Assembly: GCA_021775005.1 (NCBI GenBank)
Contig: JAJFIK010000061.1
Span: 1 to 57,036 of the forward strand
Direction of reading: 5' to 3'
Length of the DNA stretch: 57,036 nucleotides
From: Rhodospirillales bacterium
Lineage (GTDB): Bacteria > Pseudomonadota > Alphaproteobacteria > JAJFIK01
This document shows positions 8,977 to 17,434 of this stretch, in pieces. Position numbers and translations under genes: made by a program. The notes under the pieces were generated by a model. It was not told where the DNA came from, searched no databases, and was given only the letters and a program-made list of their open reading frames with translations. Every line of letters begins with the position of its first letter. The first letter of the stretch is position 1.

Positions 8977-9525
8977 CTACCGCGGGTCAGCACGTCGGGC
9001 TGGCGACACGCGCCGCTGAACGCGCAGCTTGCGCCACATGGGCCGCAGCAAAAGCCGCGAGAACATAATACTGACCATGGCAAGCGGCAGGACAAACATC
9101 GCCAGATAGGGCCCGAATTCCTGCTGGAATACTATTCCCGCCGCGTTCATCGCACTTATGGTTGATCCGCTGAGCGCCAAAAAAGTGAAGAGAGTAAACA
9201 GTGCTTTGACGAGGAAAGAGGACACGCGAATGCTGCGGATTTGCCAGAGCATAACGACGACCCAAACAAAGTAGTTCAAACTCATGGCGGCACTACTGAC
9301 ACCCCACACGGTGCGCTCATCAAGGCCAAAACTCAGCAGCACAATTGACGAAAGACAGAATACCGGGCCGGTGAGACTAAAATTCACCATGATCGAAAGA
9401 CCAAGTGCATCGCCGCGCGTGATGCGGCGATCTTCTCGCAGTTGGAATGTGGCCACAATCCCCGAAAAGCCTGCCAGCGCAACAAATATAGCCGCTATAT
9501 TGATGAGCAGGTCTGACGGTTCCAT
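8977..9525 (-). CDS. Predicted multi-pass membrane protein of unknown function
   Basis: A 182-residue protein with about five hydrophobic segments (roughly 6-26, 44-64, 74-94, 106-126, 138-158) and a strongly basic C-terminal tail (RPMWRKLRVQRRVSPARRADPR region). The tail should lie in the cytoplasm by the positive-inside rule. The ATG is preceded by GGGGTG. I do not recognise the family. It is convergent with panC, with stops one base apart, and shows normal local codon use, so it is likely a real gene. Confidence 0.65.
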   Translation of the reverse strand: MEPSDLLINIAAIFVALAGFSGIVATFQLREDRRITRGDALGLSIMVNFSLTGPVFCLSSIVLLSFGLDERTVWGVSSAAMSLNYFVWVVVMLWQIRSIRVSSFLVKALFTLFTFLALSGSTISAMNAAGIVFQQEFGPYLAMFVLPLAMVSIMFSRLLLRPMWRKLRVQRRVSPARRADPR

Positions 9526-9595
9526 AAAGCACCCCTGATGATTCGCTCATCTAAGGATAGCGCACACCTAGAACATAACAGGCTTGATTGGGCGA

Positions 9596-9811
9596 CTAAG
9601 GTCGTGCGGCGGCGGATTCGGTAACTTCACCAACCTGAAGCGTCGGCATCACGTCATTTGGTGCCGAGATCGATTGAATAGCATTGAACCAGATGACCGC
9701 CGTTATAAGGCCGCAGGCAAAAATGCCCGCCCAGCCTGCAACCAGCTGATCAAGATCTTGTTTGTCGGTAATCTGACCTTCGGCAAGTGCTGCCGGATTT
9801 TCCAATTCCAC
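9596..9811 (-). CDS. Small single-span membrane protein, hypothetical
   Basis: A 71-residue ORF starting with GTG, with purine-rich AGGGGAATAGGG upstream. One hydrophobic span covers about residues 24-48 (LVAGWAGIFACGLITAVIWF), flanked by an acidic N-terminus and a polar C-terminus. Function unknown. It stands alone between the membrane protein gene and the DUF1489 gene. Support is moderate: the composition is protein-like and no better ORF overlaps it. Confidence 0.5.
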   Translation of the reverse strand: MELENPAALAEGQITDKQDLDQLVAGWAGIFACGLITAVIWFNAIQSISAPNDVMPTLQVGEVTESAAARP

Positions 9812-9857
9812 GCCCTATTCCCCTAACTAGATACGCCGCGACCCCCATCGCGAAACG

Positions 9858-10298
9858 CTAAAGCAATCCCAATTCAGCCAGTTCAGCACGCAAATGCGGC
9901 GGGAGTTGGCCCTTTGCCACCTTGGTGCCCCACTTGCCAATATCAATCGGCGCGTCTTCCCCCTTGAGGTAGCGCCAGCCCTGAAATGGCCGATGCCGCC
10001 GCGGCTGAGTCAAATACAGATCCTTGTGCAGGATCAACCGACAGCGCGACACGCCCTCTCCATCTACAAGAGGTTCGATTCCAGTCAACCCCTGCCGCGC
10101 CTGGATTATCCCTTTAATAACCCAATAGAGCGAGCCCCCTTCAAGCAACTCATCCGCCCGGCGAGGGCCCATGCGTGTGACATGACAGTTGCGTTTACTA
10201 CCGTCCCAGCCGCCTTCCTTGCGCCTGGCTTTCTGCCAGATGCCGAGTTCATCCACTGTCTCAACTCCCACACATAACTTGAGGAGATGAAGGGTCAT
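9858..10298 (-). CDS. DUF1489 family protein
   Basis: A 146-residue protein recognised as DUF1489, a family largely confined to Alphaproteobacteria: it opens with MTLHLLKLCVGVETVDEL, then WQKARR, a basic middle (THMGPRRA-like TRMGPRRADELL) and a final GWRYL block. No catalytic function is established. The start at 10298 overlaps the stop of the upstream secreted-protein gene by four bases (ATGA), so the two are translationally coupled. An earlier in-frame start would only add 14 residues read from the neighbour's coding sequence. Confidence 0.8.
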   Translation of the reverse strand: MTLHLLKLCVGVETVDELGIWQKARRKEGGWDGSKRNCHVTRMGPRRADELLEGGSLYWVIKGIIQARQGLTGIEPLVDGEGVSRCRLILHKDLYLTQPRRHRPFQGWRYLKGEDAPIDIGKWGTKVAKGQLPPHLRAELAELGLL

Positions 10299-11062
10299 TC
10301 CGGGCTGAGGAATTCGCTTACACAGATCGCATCCAGGCAAGCCAGCTCTACGCCCTGTTCGGCCATGGGTACAAAGTCTGAATAGGTTTCTTGGCGCAGC
10401 TGGTGAAGCCGTTGGAACAGCGCGCGACCCCGAATTTCCTGCCGCAGCGAAACCATCAACGGTAATCCCGTAACGGGCTCCGGCTCAAACGTCATGATTT
10501 CTTCAAACTCATCCACACGGGCTACCACCATGGCGTGGAACGGTTCGGGATTGTAAAGCCGGATCTGACTGACAAAGCCATCGGCCTTGTCTACAGTCAT
10601 CTGCGCGCGCAGGTGCCCGATGAGCCCCACTTCATCACTATCAAGGTCGTCCCATGGCTGAGGTTGAACTTCATAAATGATGTAGTCGTCGGTCTCCTCA
10701 ACAACCAAGGGATGCTGATCGCCTAAGGCCTGGCGCGCCTGCTGGTGGGTAATGTCTCTGTCGGCATCTTCATCTTCTGACAGCCGCGCGTAAATGCGCT
10801 CCCCTTCACTGGACAGGGTTTGGGGCTGCAGCAAAGTGAATTGATGGCGTTCGCCAAAGGGCTGGAATCTAAATGTCAGGTCCGCATTGTTATTCTGAAA
10901 GTTTGTCGTGAAGGCCCAACGGATTTGATTTGCAGCCTCCCCGCGCGCAAGGGCGTGCTCAAGCAGCGGCGGCAATTCACTGGCTTTGGCCATGCTGGCA
11001 CCAAACACCAAGGGCATAGCAATCAAGGAAAGCGCCATAAAGGCGCGGCAAAGCGTGCTCAT
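10295..11062 (-). CDS. Secreted protein of unknown function
   Basis: A 255-residue protein with a classical signal peptide (basic start, hydrophobic core about 8-22, likely cleavage near SMAKA, residue 27). The mature part is acidic, rich in beta-type residues and contains several FRFQPF/FEPEPV-like stretches, but no motif I can name. It is translated just before the DUF1489 gene with a 4-base overlap. A LolA-like or outer-membrane-associated beta protein is possible but unproven. Confidence 0.65.
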   Translation of the reverse strand: MSTLCRAFMALSLIAMPLVFGASMAKASELPPLLEHALARGEAANQIRWAFTTNFQNNNADLTFRFQPFGERHQFTLLQPQTLSSEGERIYARLSEDEDADRDITHQQARQALGDQHPLVVEETDDYIIYEVQPQPWDDLDSDEVGLIGHLRAQMTVDKADGFVSQIRLYNPEPFHAMVVARVDEFEEIMTFEPEPVTGLPLMVSLRQEIRGRALFQRLHQLRQETYSDFVPMAEQGVELACLDAICVSEFLSPE

Positions 11063-11169
11063 AAGACCATGGACCCCACGGATTATTGTTGTTGTGGACT
11101 ATACCCGCCTGGCACTGGTTTAGCGCCGCCGATTGAAGGTGCCAAGCCCTCAATATGCCTAAAACAGCA

Positions 11170-13176
11170 TCAGTTGCCGGCAAAGGTGACGATCATCATG
11201 CCCTCGGCCACCTGATCGCCGGGACCTGCACCGATGGTCTCAATAGTGATATCGGCCGGCGCAGCCAGTGTGTGCTCCATTTTCATGGCCTCAAGCACCA
11301 CAATGGCCTGGCCGCGTTTGACCCTGTCGCCTGCTTTGGCGAGCACGGAAATAATTTTACCCGGCATAGGCGCGGCAAGCCCTGCGCCGCCAACTTCGGC
11401 AGCAAGTTCTGGCGCGAGAGGGTCGGCAAAAGACAACTCATAGGTCCGCGCCTGATGCATGAGCACAAGGCGATCGGCCATAAAGTGGACCCCGGCAGTA
11501 TGATGCTCGCCATCAATGGCGACGGTCAGGCCGTCCTCATCAAGCTCGCCCTCAACATCGAACTCCTCGCCATCAATGCCAAGGATGACATCACCATCGT
11601 CGTAGCGGATGCGCGCTTCAAAGCCATGATCGCCGGTGAATGTCATGCGCTCATGGGCGATACCGCCAATGCGAAACCCATCCAATGCCGCCCAGGGCGA
11701 TTCCGGCTCAAGGGTTTCCGCGGCCGCCAACTCGGTAACCCCCTGCCGCAAACAGAGAAGCCCAATGACAGCGAGCGCTTTTTCCACGGCGCCCGGCCCG
11801 GTTTCCGCGGGCACAAGATCACTGAGATGGTTTTCGATGAATCCCGTATCGATATCGCCCGCGCGAAACGCCGTGTGGTCAACCGCTTCGGCGAGGAAAC
11901 TCGCGTTGGTTTTGACGCCAGCCACTTCCAGTTCGCGTAAGGCGGTGACCAACCGATCAATGGCTTTTTCCCGTGTCGCATCCCAAGCAATAACTTTCGC
12001 CAGCATGGGATCGTAATAGACCGACACGGTGTCGCCTTCGGTGACGCCGGTTTCAATGCGAATGAAGCCGTCTTCTTCAGGGAACTTGAGATGATGAAGT
12101 GTACCCGTTGACGGCAAAAACTTTCGGGATGGGTTTTCGGCATAGAGCCGCACTTCGACGGCATGACCCTCAATCTCCAAGTGCACTTGGCTGAGCGGCA
12201 GTTCCTCCCCCGCTGCGACGGCAAATTGCCACGCCACCAGATCCTGCCCGGTGATTTCTTCGGTCACTGGGTGTTCCACCTGAAGCCGTGTGTTCATCTC
12301 CATAAAGAAGAAGCCATCGGCGGTGAGCGCTTTGCTTGCGTCCACAATAAATTCAATGGTGCCCGCGCCGCGATAATCAATCGCCTTGGCCGCGTCCACC
12401 GCTGCTTTGCCCATGACGTCGCGCAGGGCATCAGGCATGCCGGGCGCAGGCGCTTCTTCGACCACCTTCTGGTGCCGCCGCTGCAATGAGCAATCACGTT
12501 CAAACAAATGCACAACGTTGCCGTGGCTATCGGCGAAAACTTGAATTTCAATGTGGCGCGGCTTTTCAATGTACTTCTCAATCAGCACATGGCCGTTGCC
12601 AAAGGCTTTTTCGCCTTCACGGATGGCACCGTTTAGCGCCGCCTCAAAGTCCTTCGCGTCATCGACCCGGCGCATGCCTTTGCCGCCGCCGCCCGCCACT
12701 GCCTTGATGAGCACCGGGTAACCGATCTTGGCGGCTTCTTTCGCCAGTGCCTTTGGGTCCTGGTCCGCGCCGTGATAGCCAGGCACAACAGGCACGCCCG
12801 CGCCCACCATCAGTTTTTTTGCGGCATCCTTCAGCCCCATAGCGCGGATGGCAGCGGCGGTTGGGCCCACAAACACAATCCCAGCGTCCTCGCACGCTTC
12901 CGCGAACTCTGCGTTTTCAGATAGGAACCCATAGCCCGGGTGGATACAGTCCGCGTGGGCGTACTGGGCAATCTCCAAAATCTTGTCAGCGCGGAGGTAA
13001 CTCTCATTGGCGGGTGCGGGGCCCAGCAAATGCGCTTCGTCGGCCTCGAGCACATGAAGTGCGTCGGCATCCGCTACGGAATAGACCGCAATGGTGCGCA
13101 TCCCCAGCCGCTTGGCGGTGTGCATAATGCGGCAGGCAATCTCGCCCCGATTGGCAATGAGAACTGACTTGAACAT
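11170..13176 (-). CDS. mccA: Methylcrotonoyl-CoA carboxylase, biotin-containing alpha subunit
   Basis: A 668-residue biotin-dependent acyl-CoA carboxylase alpha chain. Domain order is biotin carboxylase (N-terminus FKSVLIANRGEIACRI, ATP-grasp loop GGGGKGMR, catalytic region ending with RLQVEHPVTE), a BT-type linker, then a biotinyl domain with EAMKMEH, where the Lys carries biotin. It carboxylates biotin with bicarbonate and ATP for 3-methylcrotonyl-CoA carboxylation in leucine breakdown. The MCC assignment rests on the AMKMEHTL form and on neighbours liuC (7 bases upstream) and mccB. The paralogue at 28.8 kb is PccA. Confidence 0.9.
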   Translation of the reverse strand: MFKSVLIANRGEIACRIMHTAKRLGMRTIAVYSVADADALHVLEADEAHLLGPAPANESYLRADKILEIAQYAHADCIHPGYGFLSENAEFAEACEDAGIVFVGPTAAAIRAMGLKDAAKKLMVGAGVPVVPGYHGADQDPKALAKEAAKIGYPVLIKAVAGGGGKGMRRVDDAKDFEAALNGAIREGEKAFGNGHVLIEKYIEKPRHIEIQVFADSHGNVVHLFERDCSLQRRHQKVVEEAPAPGMPDALRDVMGKAAVDAAKAIDYRGAGTIEFIVDASKALTADGFFFMEMNTRLQVEHPVTEEITGQDLVAWQFAVAAGEELPLSQVHLEIEGHAVEVRLYAENPSRKFLPSTGTLHHLKFPEEDGFIRIETGVTEGDTVSVYYDPMLAKVIAWDATREKAIDRLVTALRELEVAGVKTNASFLAEAVDHTAFRAGDIDTGFIENHLSDLVPAETGPGAVEKALAVIGLLCLRQGVTELAAAETLEPESPWAALDGFRIGGIAHERMTFTGDHGFEARIRYDDGDVILGIDGEEFDVEGELDEDGLTVAIDGEHHTAGVHFMADRLVLMHQARTYELSFADPLAPELAAEVGGAGLAAPMPGKIISVLAKAGDRVKRGQAIVVLEAMKMEHTLAAPADITIETIGAGPGDQVAEGMMIVTFAGN

Positions 13177-13182
13177 AGAGAC

Positions 13183-13977
13183 TTATTCCGCCCAGCTTGG
13201 TTTGCGTTTTTCAAGATAGGCGCTGAGGCCCTCTTTGCCCTCATCGCTCATGCGGCGGTCGGCAATGCGTTTGGCGGTCATGTGACGGAGGCTCTTGTTG
13301 ATCTCGCGAAACTTCACGTCGTCCACAAGTTCCAGCGCATCAGTGATCGCCCCCGGCGCGCCCTTGAAGATCAGACTGACGAGATGTTCTTCCATGTCGG
13401 CGAGCTCGTCTTGGTCTTTCACCACGTAATGCACAAGCCCCATCTTCTCCGCATAACCCGCATCAAAGCGTTCGCCGGTGGCGAAAAGCGCCCGCGCCAT
13501 GCGCGGACCAACAGCTTCGATCACATATGGCGAGATGGTGGCCGGTGAAAGGCCAAGGTGCACTTCGGACAAGCCGAACATGGCGCCCTTCATGGCCACG
13601 ACGATGTCGCAAGCAGCAACCAGCCCCATGCCGCCAGCAATGGCCGGACCCTGCACCAGTGCGATAGTGGGCATGGGCAGGTTATGCAGCTTGTGCAGCA
13701 TCTCGGCCAGCGCCTGGGCGTCTTCTTCGTTGTCAGAATGGGTCCAGTCCCCCGCCGCGCGCATCCATTCAATGTCAGCGCCAGCAGAGAAGCTTTTGCC
13801 TGCGCCCTTCAGGATCACTACGCGGATATGGTCTTGCCCGCGCAGTTCCTCAAACAGGTCCGTCAGATGCTTGACGACATCGGGATTGAAGGCGTTGTGT
13901 TTTTCCGGGCGATTGAGGGTGATGACCCCCACCCCAGCACGGGTGGCATCAAACAGGACAGGTGTTTCATCGGACAT
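13183..13977 (-). CDS. liuC: Enoyl-CoA hydratase family, probable methylglutaconyl-CoA hydratase
   Basis: A 264-residue crotonase-fold protein. The oxyanion-hole segments are FSAGADIEWMR (first) and the GPAIAGGMGLVAACD block (second). The SAGAD-x-x-WM signature is typical of AtuE/LiuC-type methylglutaconyl-CoA hydratases, which form HMG-CoA from the product of methylcrotonyl-CoA carboxylase. The ATG is preceded by AAGGAGCCCACCC, a good ribosome-binding site. Its stop lies 7 bases before mccA, so the two form an operon. Confidence 0.85.
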   Translation of the reverse strand: MSDETPVLFDATRAGVGVITLNRPEKHNAFNPDVVKHLTDLFEELRGQDHIRVVILKGAGKSFSAGADIEWMRAAGDWTHSDNEEDAQALAEMLHKLHNLPMPTIALVQGPAIAGGMGLVAACDIVVAMKGAMFGLSEVHLGLSPATISPYVIEAVGPRMARALFATGERFDAGYAEKMGLVHYVVKDQDELADMEEHLVSLIFKGAPGAITDALELVDDVKFREINKSLRHMTAKRIADRRMSDEGKEGLSAYLEKRKPSWAE

Positions 13978-14079
13978 GGGTGGGCTCCTTATTGGGCGCT
14001 ATTTGGCCGCAGATTACGTCCCCGTAGCCAGAACACAAGTCAGACTGAAGGCCGCGTCAGGGATAGACCCGCCCAGGTT

Positions 14080-14092
14080 GTATATGATATAC
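14080..14092. promoter_or_regulatory. Palindrome GTATAT-G-ATATAC in the liuC / EEP divergent spacer
   Basis: Perfect 6-bp arms around one base in the 143-base spacer between liuC (minus) and the endonuclease/exonuclease-type gene (plus). It embeds TATGAT (14083-14088), which could be a -10 box for the plus-strand gene, but no clear -35 is seen. GntR-type regulators bind similar dyads; no regulator gene lies nearby. Confidence 0.35.
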
Positions 14093-14120
14093 CCTCTCCC
14101 ACAGATTGAAGGAGGAAACA

Positions 14121-15068
14121 ATGCGCCATGGACGGCTGAAAAAAGAAACCGCGAAGAAAATCAGAAAAATTCGCGACCGCATCGATGAGGCCCAAATCCC
14201 TTCTACCAAAGTTGATGAAAACCTCATCATCGGCACCTGGAACATTCGCGAGTTCGGCAAGAAGAAGCGCTCCCAAGATGCGATCCACCTAATTGCGGAG
14301 ATCATATCGCAGTATGACGTCATCGCACTTACGGAAGTGCGGGACAAGCTCGATGATTTGGCGCGGGTGTTCAAAATTCTTGGCGGCTACTGGGGCGTGG
14401 TCTATTCCGACTACAACACTGACGGCGCCGGTAACCGGGAACGCGTCGCTTTCGTTTATGACAAACGCACGGTGCGGTTTACCGGCCTTGCTGCGGAAGC
14501 CGATCCGCCGCGAGTTAAATCCGCCGATGGAACATATGTGTTGGAGCACGAAACATGGTGGCGCTCCCCTTACATGGTTGCCTTTACCGCTGGCAACTTT
14601 GATTTTGTCATGATGGCGGTTCACATTCGCTGGCAGGGTGGCGTGCGCGCCCGCGCCAAGATGATCCGGCATTTGGCCAAATGGATACACGAGCGCCGCA
14701 CCGATTCAGGGGCGTCCGATCGCGACTTCATTGTGGTGGGCGATTTCAATATTCCCAGCCGCCGTTCCAGCGCCTTCAAAGCCCTCGTTGAATATGGCTT
14801 GCAATTGCCCAGCGCCATGCTGAAGGTGAAAGCGACAAACTTGTTGGAAACCGCAACCTATGACCAGATCGTCCATACGCCCACAAAGGGCGAGCGCTTT
14901 ACCAATCGTGGCGGCGTTATCCGCTTTTTCAAGAACAAGCACGAGGAGCTGTTCCCTGATCTGAATGAGGCGAAATTCACCCGGCAGATGTCAGACCACC
15001 TGCCGCTCTGGATTGAAGTGGATACTTGGATTGAAGACGAACAACTCGACGCGGTGATCAATGGGTGA
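14121..15068 (+). CDS. Endonuclease/exonuclease/phosphatase family protein
   Basis: A 315-residue metal-dependent phosphohydrolase of the EEP (DNase I-like) fold. Key motifs in order: TWNIREFG (Asn ligand), ALTEVRD (metal-binding Glu), VVGDFNIPSR (Asp/Asn) and MSDHLPLWIE (catalytic Asp-His). There is no signal peptide; the N-terminus is very basic (MRHGRLKKETAKKIRKIRDR), suggesting nucleic-acid contact. ATG 14121 is chosen because AGGAGG lies 5 bases upstream; an upstream TTG overlaps that site. It interrupts the leucine-catabolic genes. DNA, RNA or phosphoester substrate is not predictable. Confidence 0.85.
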   Translation: MRHGRLKKETAKKIRKIRDRIDEAQIPSTKVDENLIIGTWNIREFGKKKRSQDAIHLIAEIISQYDVIALTEVRDKLDDLARVFKILGGYWGVVYSDYNTDGAGNRERVAFVYDKRTVRFTGLAAEADPPRVKSADGTYVLEHETWWRSPYMVAFTAGNFDFVMMAVHIRWQGGVRARAKMIRHLAKWIHERRTDSGASDRDFIVVGDFNIPSRRSSAFKALVEYGLQLPSAMLKVKATNLLETATYDQIVHTPTKGERFTNRGGVIRFFKNKHEELFPDLNEAKFTRQMSDHLPLWIEVDTWIEDEQLDAVING

Positions 15069-15130
15069 ATAGCGGTTCAGGCCGGCGCGGGTGGCTCAAG
15101 ATAGGGGTGAATCTGAGGACCTCCACTCTC

Positions 15131-15299
15131 GTCATGCTCGGGCTTGATAGCGCGCGCCATTGTCATCCTCCGGCTTGACCGGTGCGGGGCCCTCTCCCCG
15201 TCATGCACGGGCTTGACCCTACTCAGCTACTTCCACTCCCGTCATGCTCGGGCTTGATAGCGCCCCTCATTGTCATCCTCCGGCTTGACCGGAGGACCT
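15131..15299 (+). repeat. Cluster of GTCATGCTCGGGCTTGA-type palindromic repeats
   Basis: Five related units in the 248-base spacer after the EEP gene: 15131-15153 and 15241-15263 (both GTCATGCTCGGGCTTGATAG + CGC), 15161-15180 and 15271-15299 (TGTCATCCTCCGGCTTGACC form) and 15200-15221 (CGTCATGCACGGGCTTGACC + CT). Units 1-2 and 4-5 form a duplicated pair about 110 bases apart. These resemble the dispersed half-palindromes common between genes in Alphaproteobacteria. The rest of this spacer shows no gene. Confidence 0.85.
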
Positions 15300-15316
15300 A
15301 CCTCTCCATCCCCCCG

Positions 15317-15613
15317 TCAGGTGCCAGCAATGTCATACCAAAGATCGCGCCAAGTCGGGTTCTGGCCTTCAACAAGATCAAGTTTCCATTCCCGATTCCA
15401 ACGCTTCAGTTGTTTTTCCCGGCGGATCGCCTCGTTCACATCAGTCTGGATTTCGAAGTACACCAGCTGATTGACCTTGTATTCCTTTGTAAAGCCGTCA
15501 ATGACACCATTTCGGTGCTCATAGACGCGGCGCACCAGATCGTTGGTCATGCCGATGTAAAGTGTTCCCCGCGGGGCGTGAGCCATGATGTAAACGTAGT
15601 ACTGTTTGCCCAT
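15317..15613 (-). CDS. GIY-YIG nuclease family protein
   Basis: A 98-residue single-domain GIY-YIG protein of the UPF0213/YhbQ size class. The core is YYVYIMAHAPRGTLYIGMT (the two Y-x-Y/Y-I-G strands), then the conserved Arg/His helix DLVRRVYEHRNG and the catalytic Glu region VYFE. I start it at ATG 15613; an ORF extension of 19 residues upstream (containing SDLIRAST) is simply the translated palindromic repeat. The gene is bracketed by inverted palindromic repeats and lies between mccB and the EEP gene. Homing-like or structure-specific cleavage is possible; function unproven. Confidence 0.85.
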   Translation of the reverse strand: MGKQYYVYIMAHAPRGTLYIGMTNDLVRRVYEHRNGVIDGFTKEYKVNQLVYFEIQTDVNEAIRREKQLKRWNREWKLDLVEGQNPTWRDLWYDIAGT

Positions 15614-15627
15614 GGCGCCCTCGGTAG

Positions 15628-15650
15628 ATGCTCGGATCAAGTCCGAGCAT
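15628..15650 (-). repeat. Full palindromic repeat element, inverted relative to the 15131-15299 cluster
   Basis: Perfect 9-bp arms ATGCTCGGA and TCCGAGCAT around the loop TCAAG. On the minus strand it reads GTCATGCTCGGACTTGA, matching the repeats on the other side of the GIY-YIG gene in the opposite orientation. It lies in the 53-base spacer between mccB and the GIY-YIG start, and could also form a hairpin in the mRNA at the 3' end of mccB. Confidence 0.85.
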
Positions 15651-15666
15651 GACAAGGTGGGGAAAG

Positions 15667-17274
15667 TCACATCCTAAAGACGCCGAACTTGGTGTCCTCA
15701 ATAGGCGCGTTGAGCGCCGCTGAGAGGGAGAGCGCCAGCACCCGCCGCGTATCGGCCGGGTCAATAATGCCGTCATCCCAAAGCCGCGCGGTGGCAAAGT
15801 AAGGTGAGCCCTCACGCTCATAGGCTTCGCGAATGGGGTCTTTAAACGCCTCCTCGTCTTTGGCGCTCCATTTTTCACCCTGCCCTTCAAGGCCATCGCG
15901 CTTCACCGTGGCGAGGACGGAGGCGGCCTGTTCCCCGCCCATCACAGAAATGCGCGAGTTGGGCCAGCTATACAAGAAGCGCGGACCATAGGCGCGACCG
16001 CACATGCCGTAGTTCCCGGCCCCGAATGAGCCGCCGATGATGACGGTGAACTTGGGCACTTGCGTGGTGGCCACAGCGGTGACCATTTTCGCGCCGTCCT
16101 TGGCGATGCCCCCCGCTTCGTATTTTTGCCCGACCATGAAGCCGGAAATGTTTTGCAGGAACACCAGCGGCACTTTGCGTTGCGAACAAAGCTCAACAAA
16201 GTGCGCGACCTTTTGCGCGCTCTCAGAAAACAAAATGCCGTTGTTGGCGACAATGCCGACCGGGTAGCCCCAAATGTGCGCAAAGCCGGTGACGACCGTG
16301 GTGCCATAATTTTTCTTGAACTCATCCAACCGTGAGCCATCCACCAGCCGCGCAATCACTTCACGCACGTCATATTGTGTGGAAAGTGTTGGGGGGATGA
16401 GCCCGGCAAGCTCGCTGGGGTCATAGAGCGGGTCTTCAGGGTCTTCGATGCGCAGGTTTGGCGCTTTGCTGCGGTTGAGGGTTCCCACAATTTGCCGCAC
16501 CAGTGCCAGCGCGTGATCATCGTCTTCCGCCAGATGATCGGCAACGCCGGAGATTTTCGCGTGGACATCCCCGCCGCCCAAGTCTTCAGCGCTTACCACC
16601 TCGCCCGTGGCGGCTTTCACCAAGGGCGGGCCTGCGAGGAATATGGTGCCCTGGTTGCGCACGATGACGGTTTCATCAGACATGGCAGGGACATAGGCCC
16701 CGCCTGCTGTGCAGCTGCCCAGCACCGCAGCGATTTGCGGAATGCCCGCCGCCGACAGATTGGCTTGATTGTAAAAGATGCGCCCAAAATGTTCGCGGTC
16801 GGGGAAAATGTCTGCTTGGTTTGGCAGGTTCGCGCCGCCAGAATCCACCAGATAGATACACGGCAGATTGTTTTCGCGTGCGATCTCTTGCGCGCGCAAA
16901 TGCTTCTTGACGGTCTCAGGATAATAGGTGCCGCCTTTGATGGTGGCGTCATTGCACACCACCACACATTCGGTGCCATTGACCCTGCCGATGCCGGAGA
17001 TCATGGACGCGCCGTGAATGTCGCCCCCGTGCATGTCATAGGCCGCCAATGGCGAGAACTCCAAAAATGGCGAGCCCGGATCAATAAGCTGCCCCACCCG
17101 ATCTCGCGGCAGCAGTTTCCCCCGTTTGAGGTGGCGCTCCCGGGAGCGCTCAGAGCCCCCTTGGCCCGCCGCGCCAATGCGCGCCTTCAACTCCGCCACC
17201 AGGGCATCATTGTGCGCCTTGTTGGCCTTATAGGCGTCGGACTTGGTATCGAGATTTGAGCGAAGCTGCGACAT
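15667..17274 (-). CDS. mccB: Methylcrotonoyl-CoA carboxylase beta (carboxyltransferase) subunit
   Basis: A 535-residue carboxyltransferase, the usual MccB length, with ATG 17274 ([15 protein letters not shown]); 26 upstream in-frame codons look non-native. The N- and C-terminal crotonase-type halves carry the oxyanion-hole glycine stretches [17 protein letters not shown] and [16 protein letters not shown]. It transfers the carboxyl from biotin on MccA to 3-methylcrotonyl-CoA. [20 protein letters not shown] is characteristic of MCC rather than PCC beta chains. It is separated from its usual partners liuC-mccA by the repeat/GIY-YIG/EEP insertion. Confidence 0.94.
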   Translation of the reverse strand: MSQLRSNLDTKSDAYKANKAHNDALVAELKARIGAAGQGGSERSRERHLKRGKLLPRDRVGQLIDPGSPFLEFSPLAAYDMHGGDIHGASMISGIGRVNGTECVVVCNDATIKGGTYYPETVKKHLRAQEIARENNLPCIYLVDSGGANLPNQADIFPDREHFGRIFYNQANLSAAGIPQIAAVLGSCTAGGAYVPAMSDETVIVRNQGTIFLAGPPLVKAATGEVVSAEDLGGGDVHAKISGVADHLAEDDDHALALVRQIVGTLNRSKAPNLRIEDPEDPLYDPSELAGLIPPTLSTQYDVREVIARLVDGSRLDEFKKNYGTTVVTGFAHIWGYPVGIVANNGILFSESAQKVAHFVELCSQRKVPLVFLQNISGFMVGQKYEAGGIAKDGAKMVTAVATTQVPKFTVIIGGSFGAGNYGMCGRAYGPRFLYSWPNSRISVMGGEQAASVLATVKRDGLEGQGEKWSAKDEEAFKDPIREAYEREGSPYFATARLWDDGIIDPADTRRVLALSLSAALNAPIEDTKFGVFRM

Positions 17275-17395
17275 AGGGCGTTTCCTGCATTTATCTGCCC
17301 CTCCCCTAGCACAGGTTGCGATTCGGCGAAAACGAGGGGCAGTCATGCGCAAATATCGGGTCGTTTCGCCCCTGCCCAGAGATTATCCTGGGGTC

Positions 17396-17434
17396 ATGAA
17401 AAACGACTCACTAACCAACGGCGCGCGGCTGTGA
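17396..17434 (+). CDS. Possible 12-codon leader peptide overlapping the DMT transporter start
   Basis: ATG-initiated 12-residue ORF (MKNDSLTNGARL) whose TGA overlaps the GTG start of the transporter as GTGA. Such an overlap permits translational coupling. The upstream CCTGGGG is a weak ribosome-binding candidate. It may be a leader, or simply chance. Confidence 0.25.
   Translation: MKNDSLTNGARL

Noticed and set aside
11155-11940. 261-codon open frame on the plus strand
   Set aside because: Antisense to the C-terminal part of mccA, whose biotinyl motif is intact.
15131-15299. Short regularly placed repeats considered as a CRISPR array
   Set aside because: Units differ in sequence, spacing is irregular, the repeats are intergenic palindromes and no cas gene is near.
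15614-15670. N-terminal 19-residue extension of the GIY-YIG protein
   Set aside because: It translates the palindromic repeat; ATG 15613 directly precedes the conserved YYVYIM strand.
16375-17259. 294-codon open frame on the plus strand
   Set aside because: Antisense to mccB, a clear carboxyltransferase gene.
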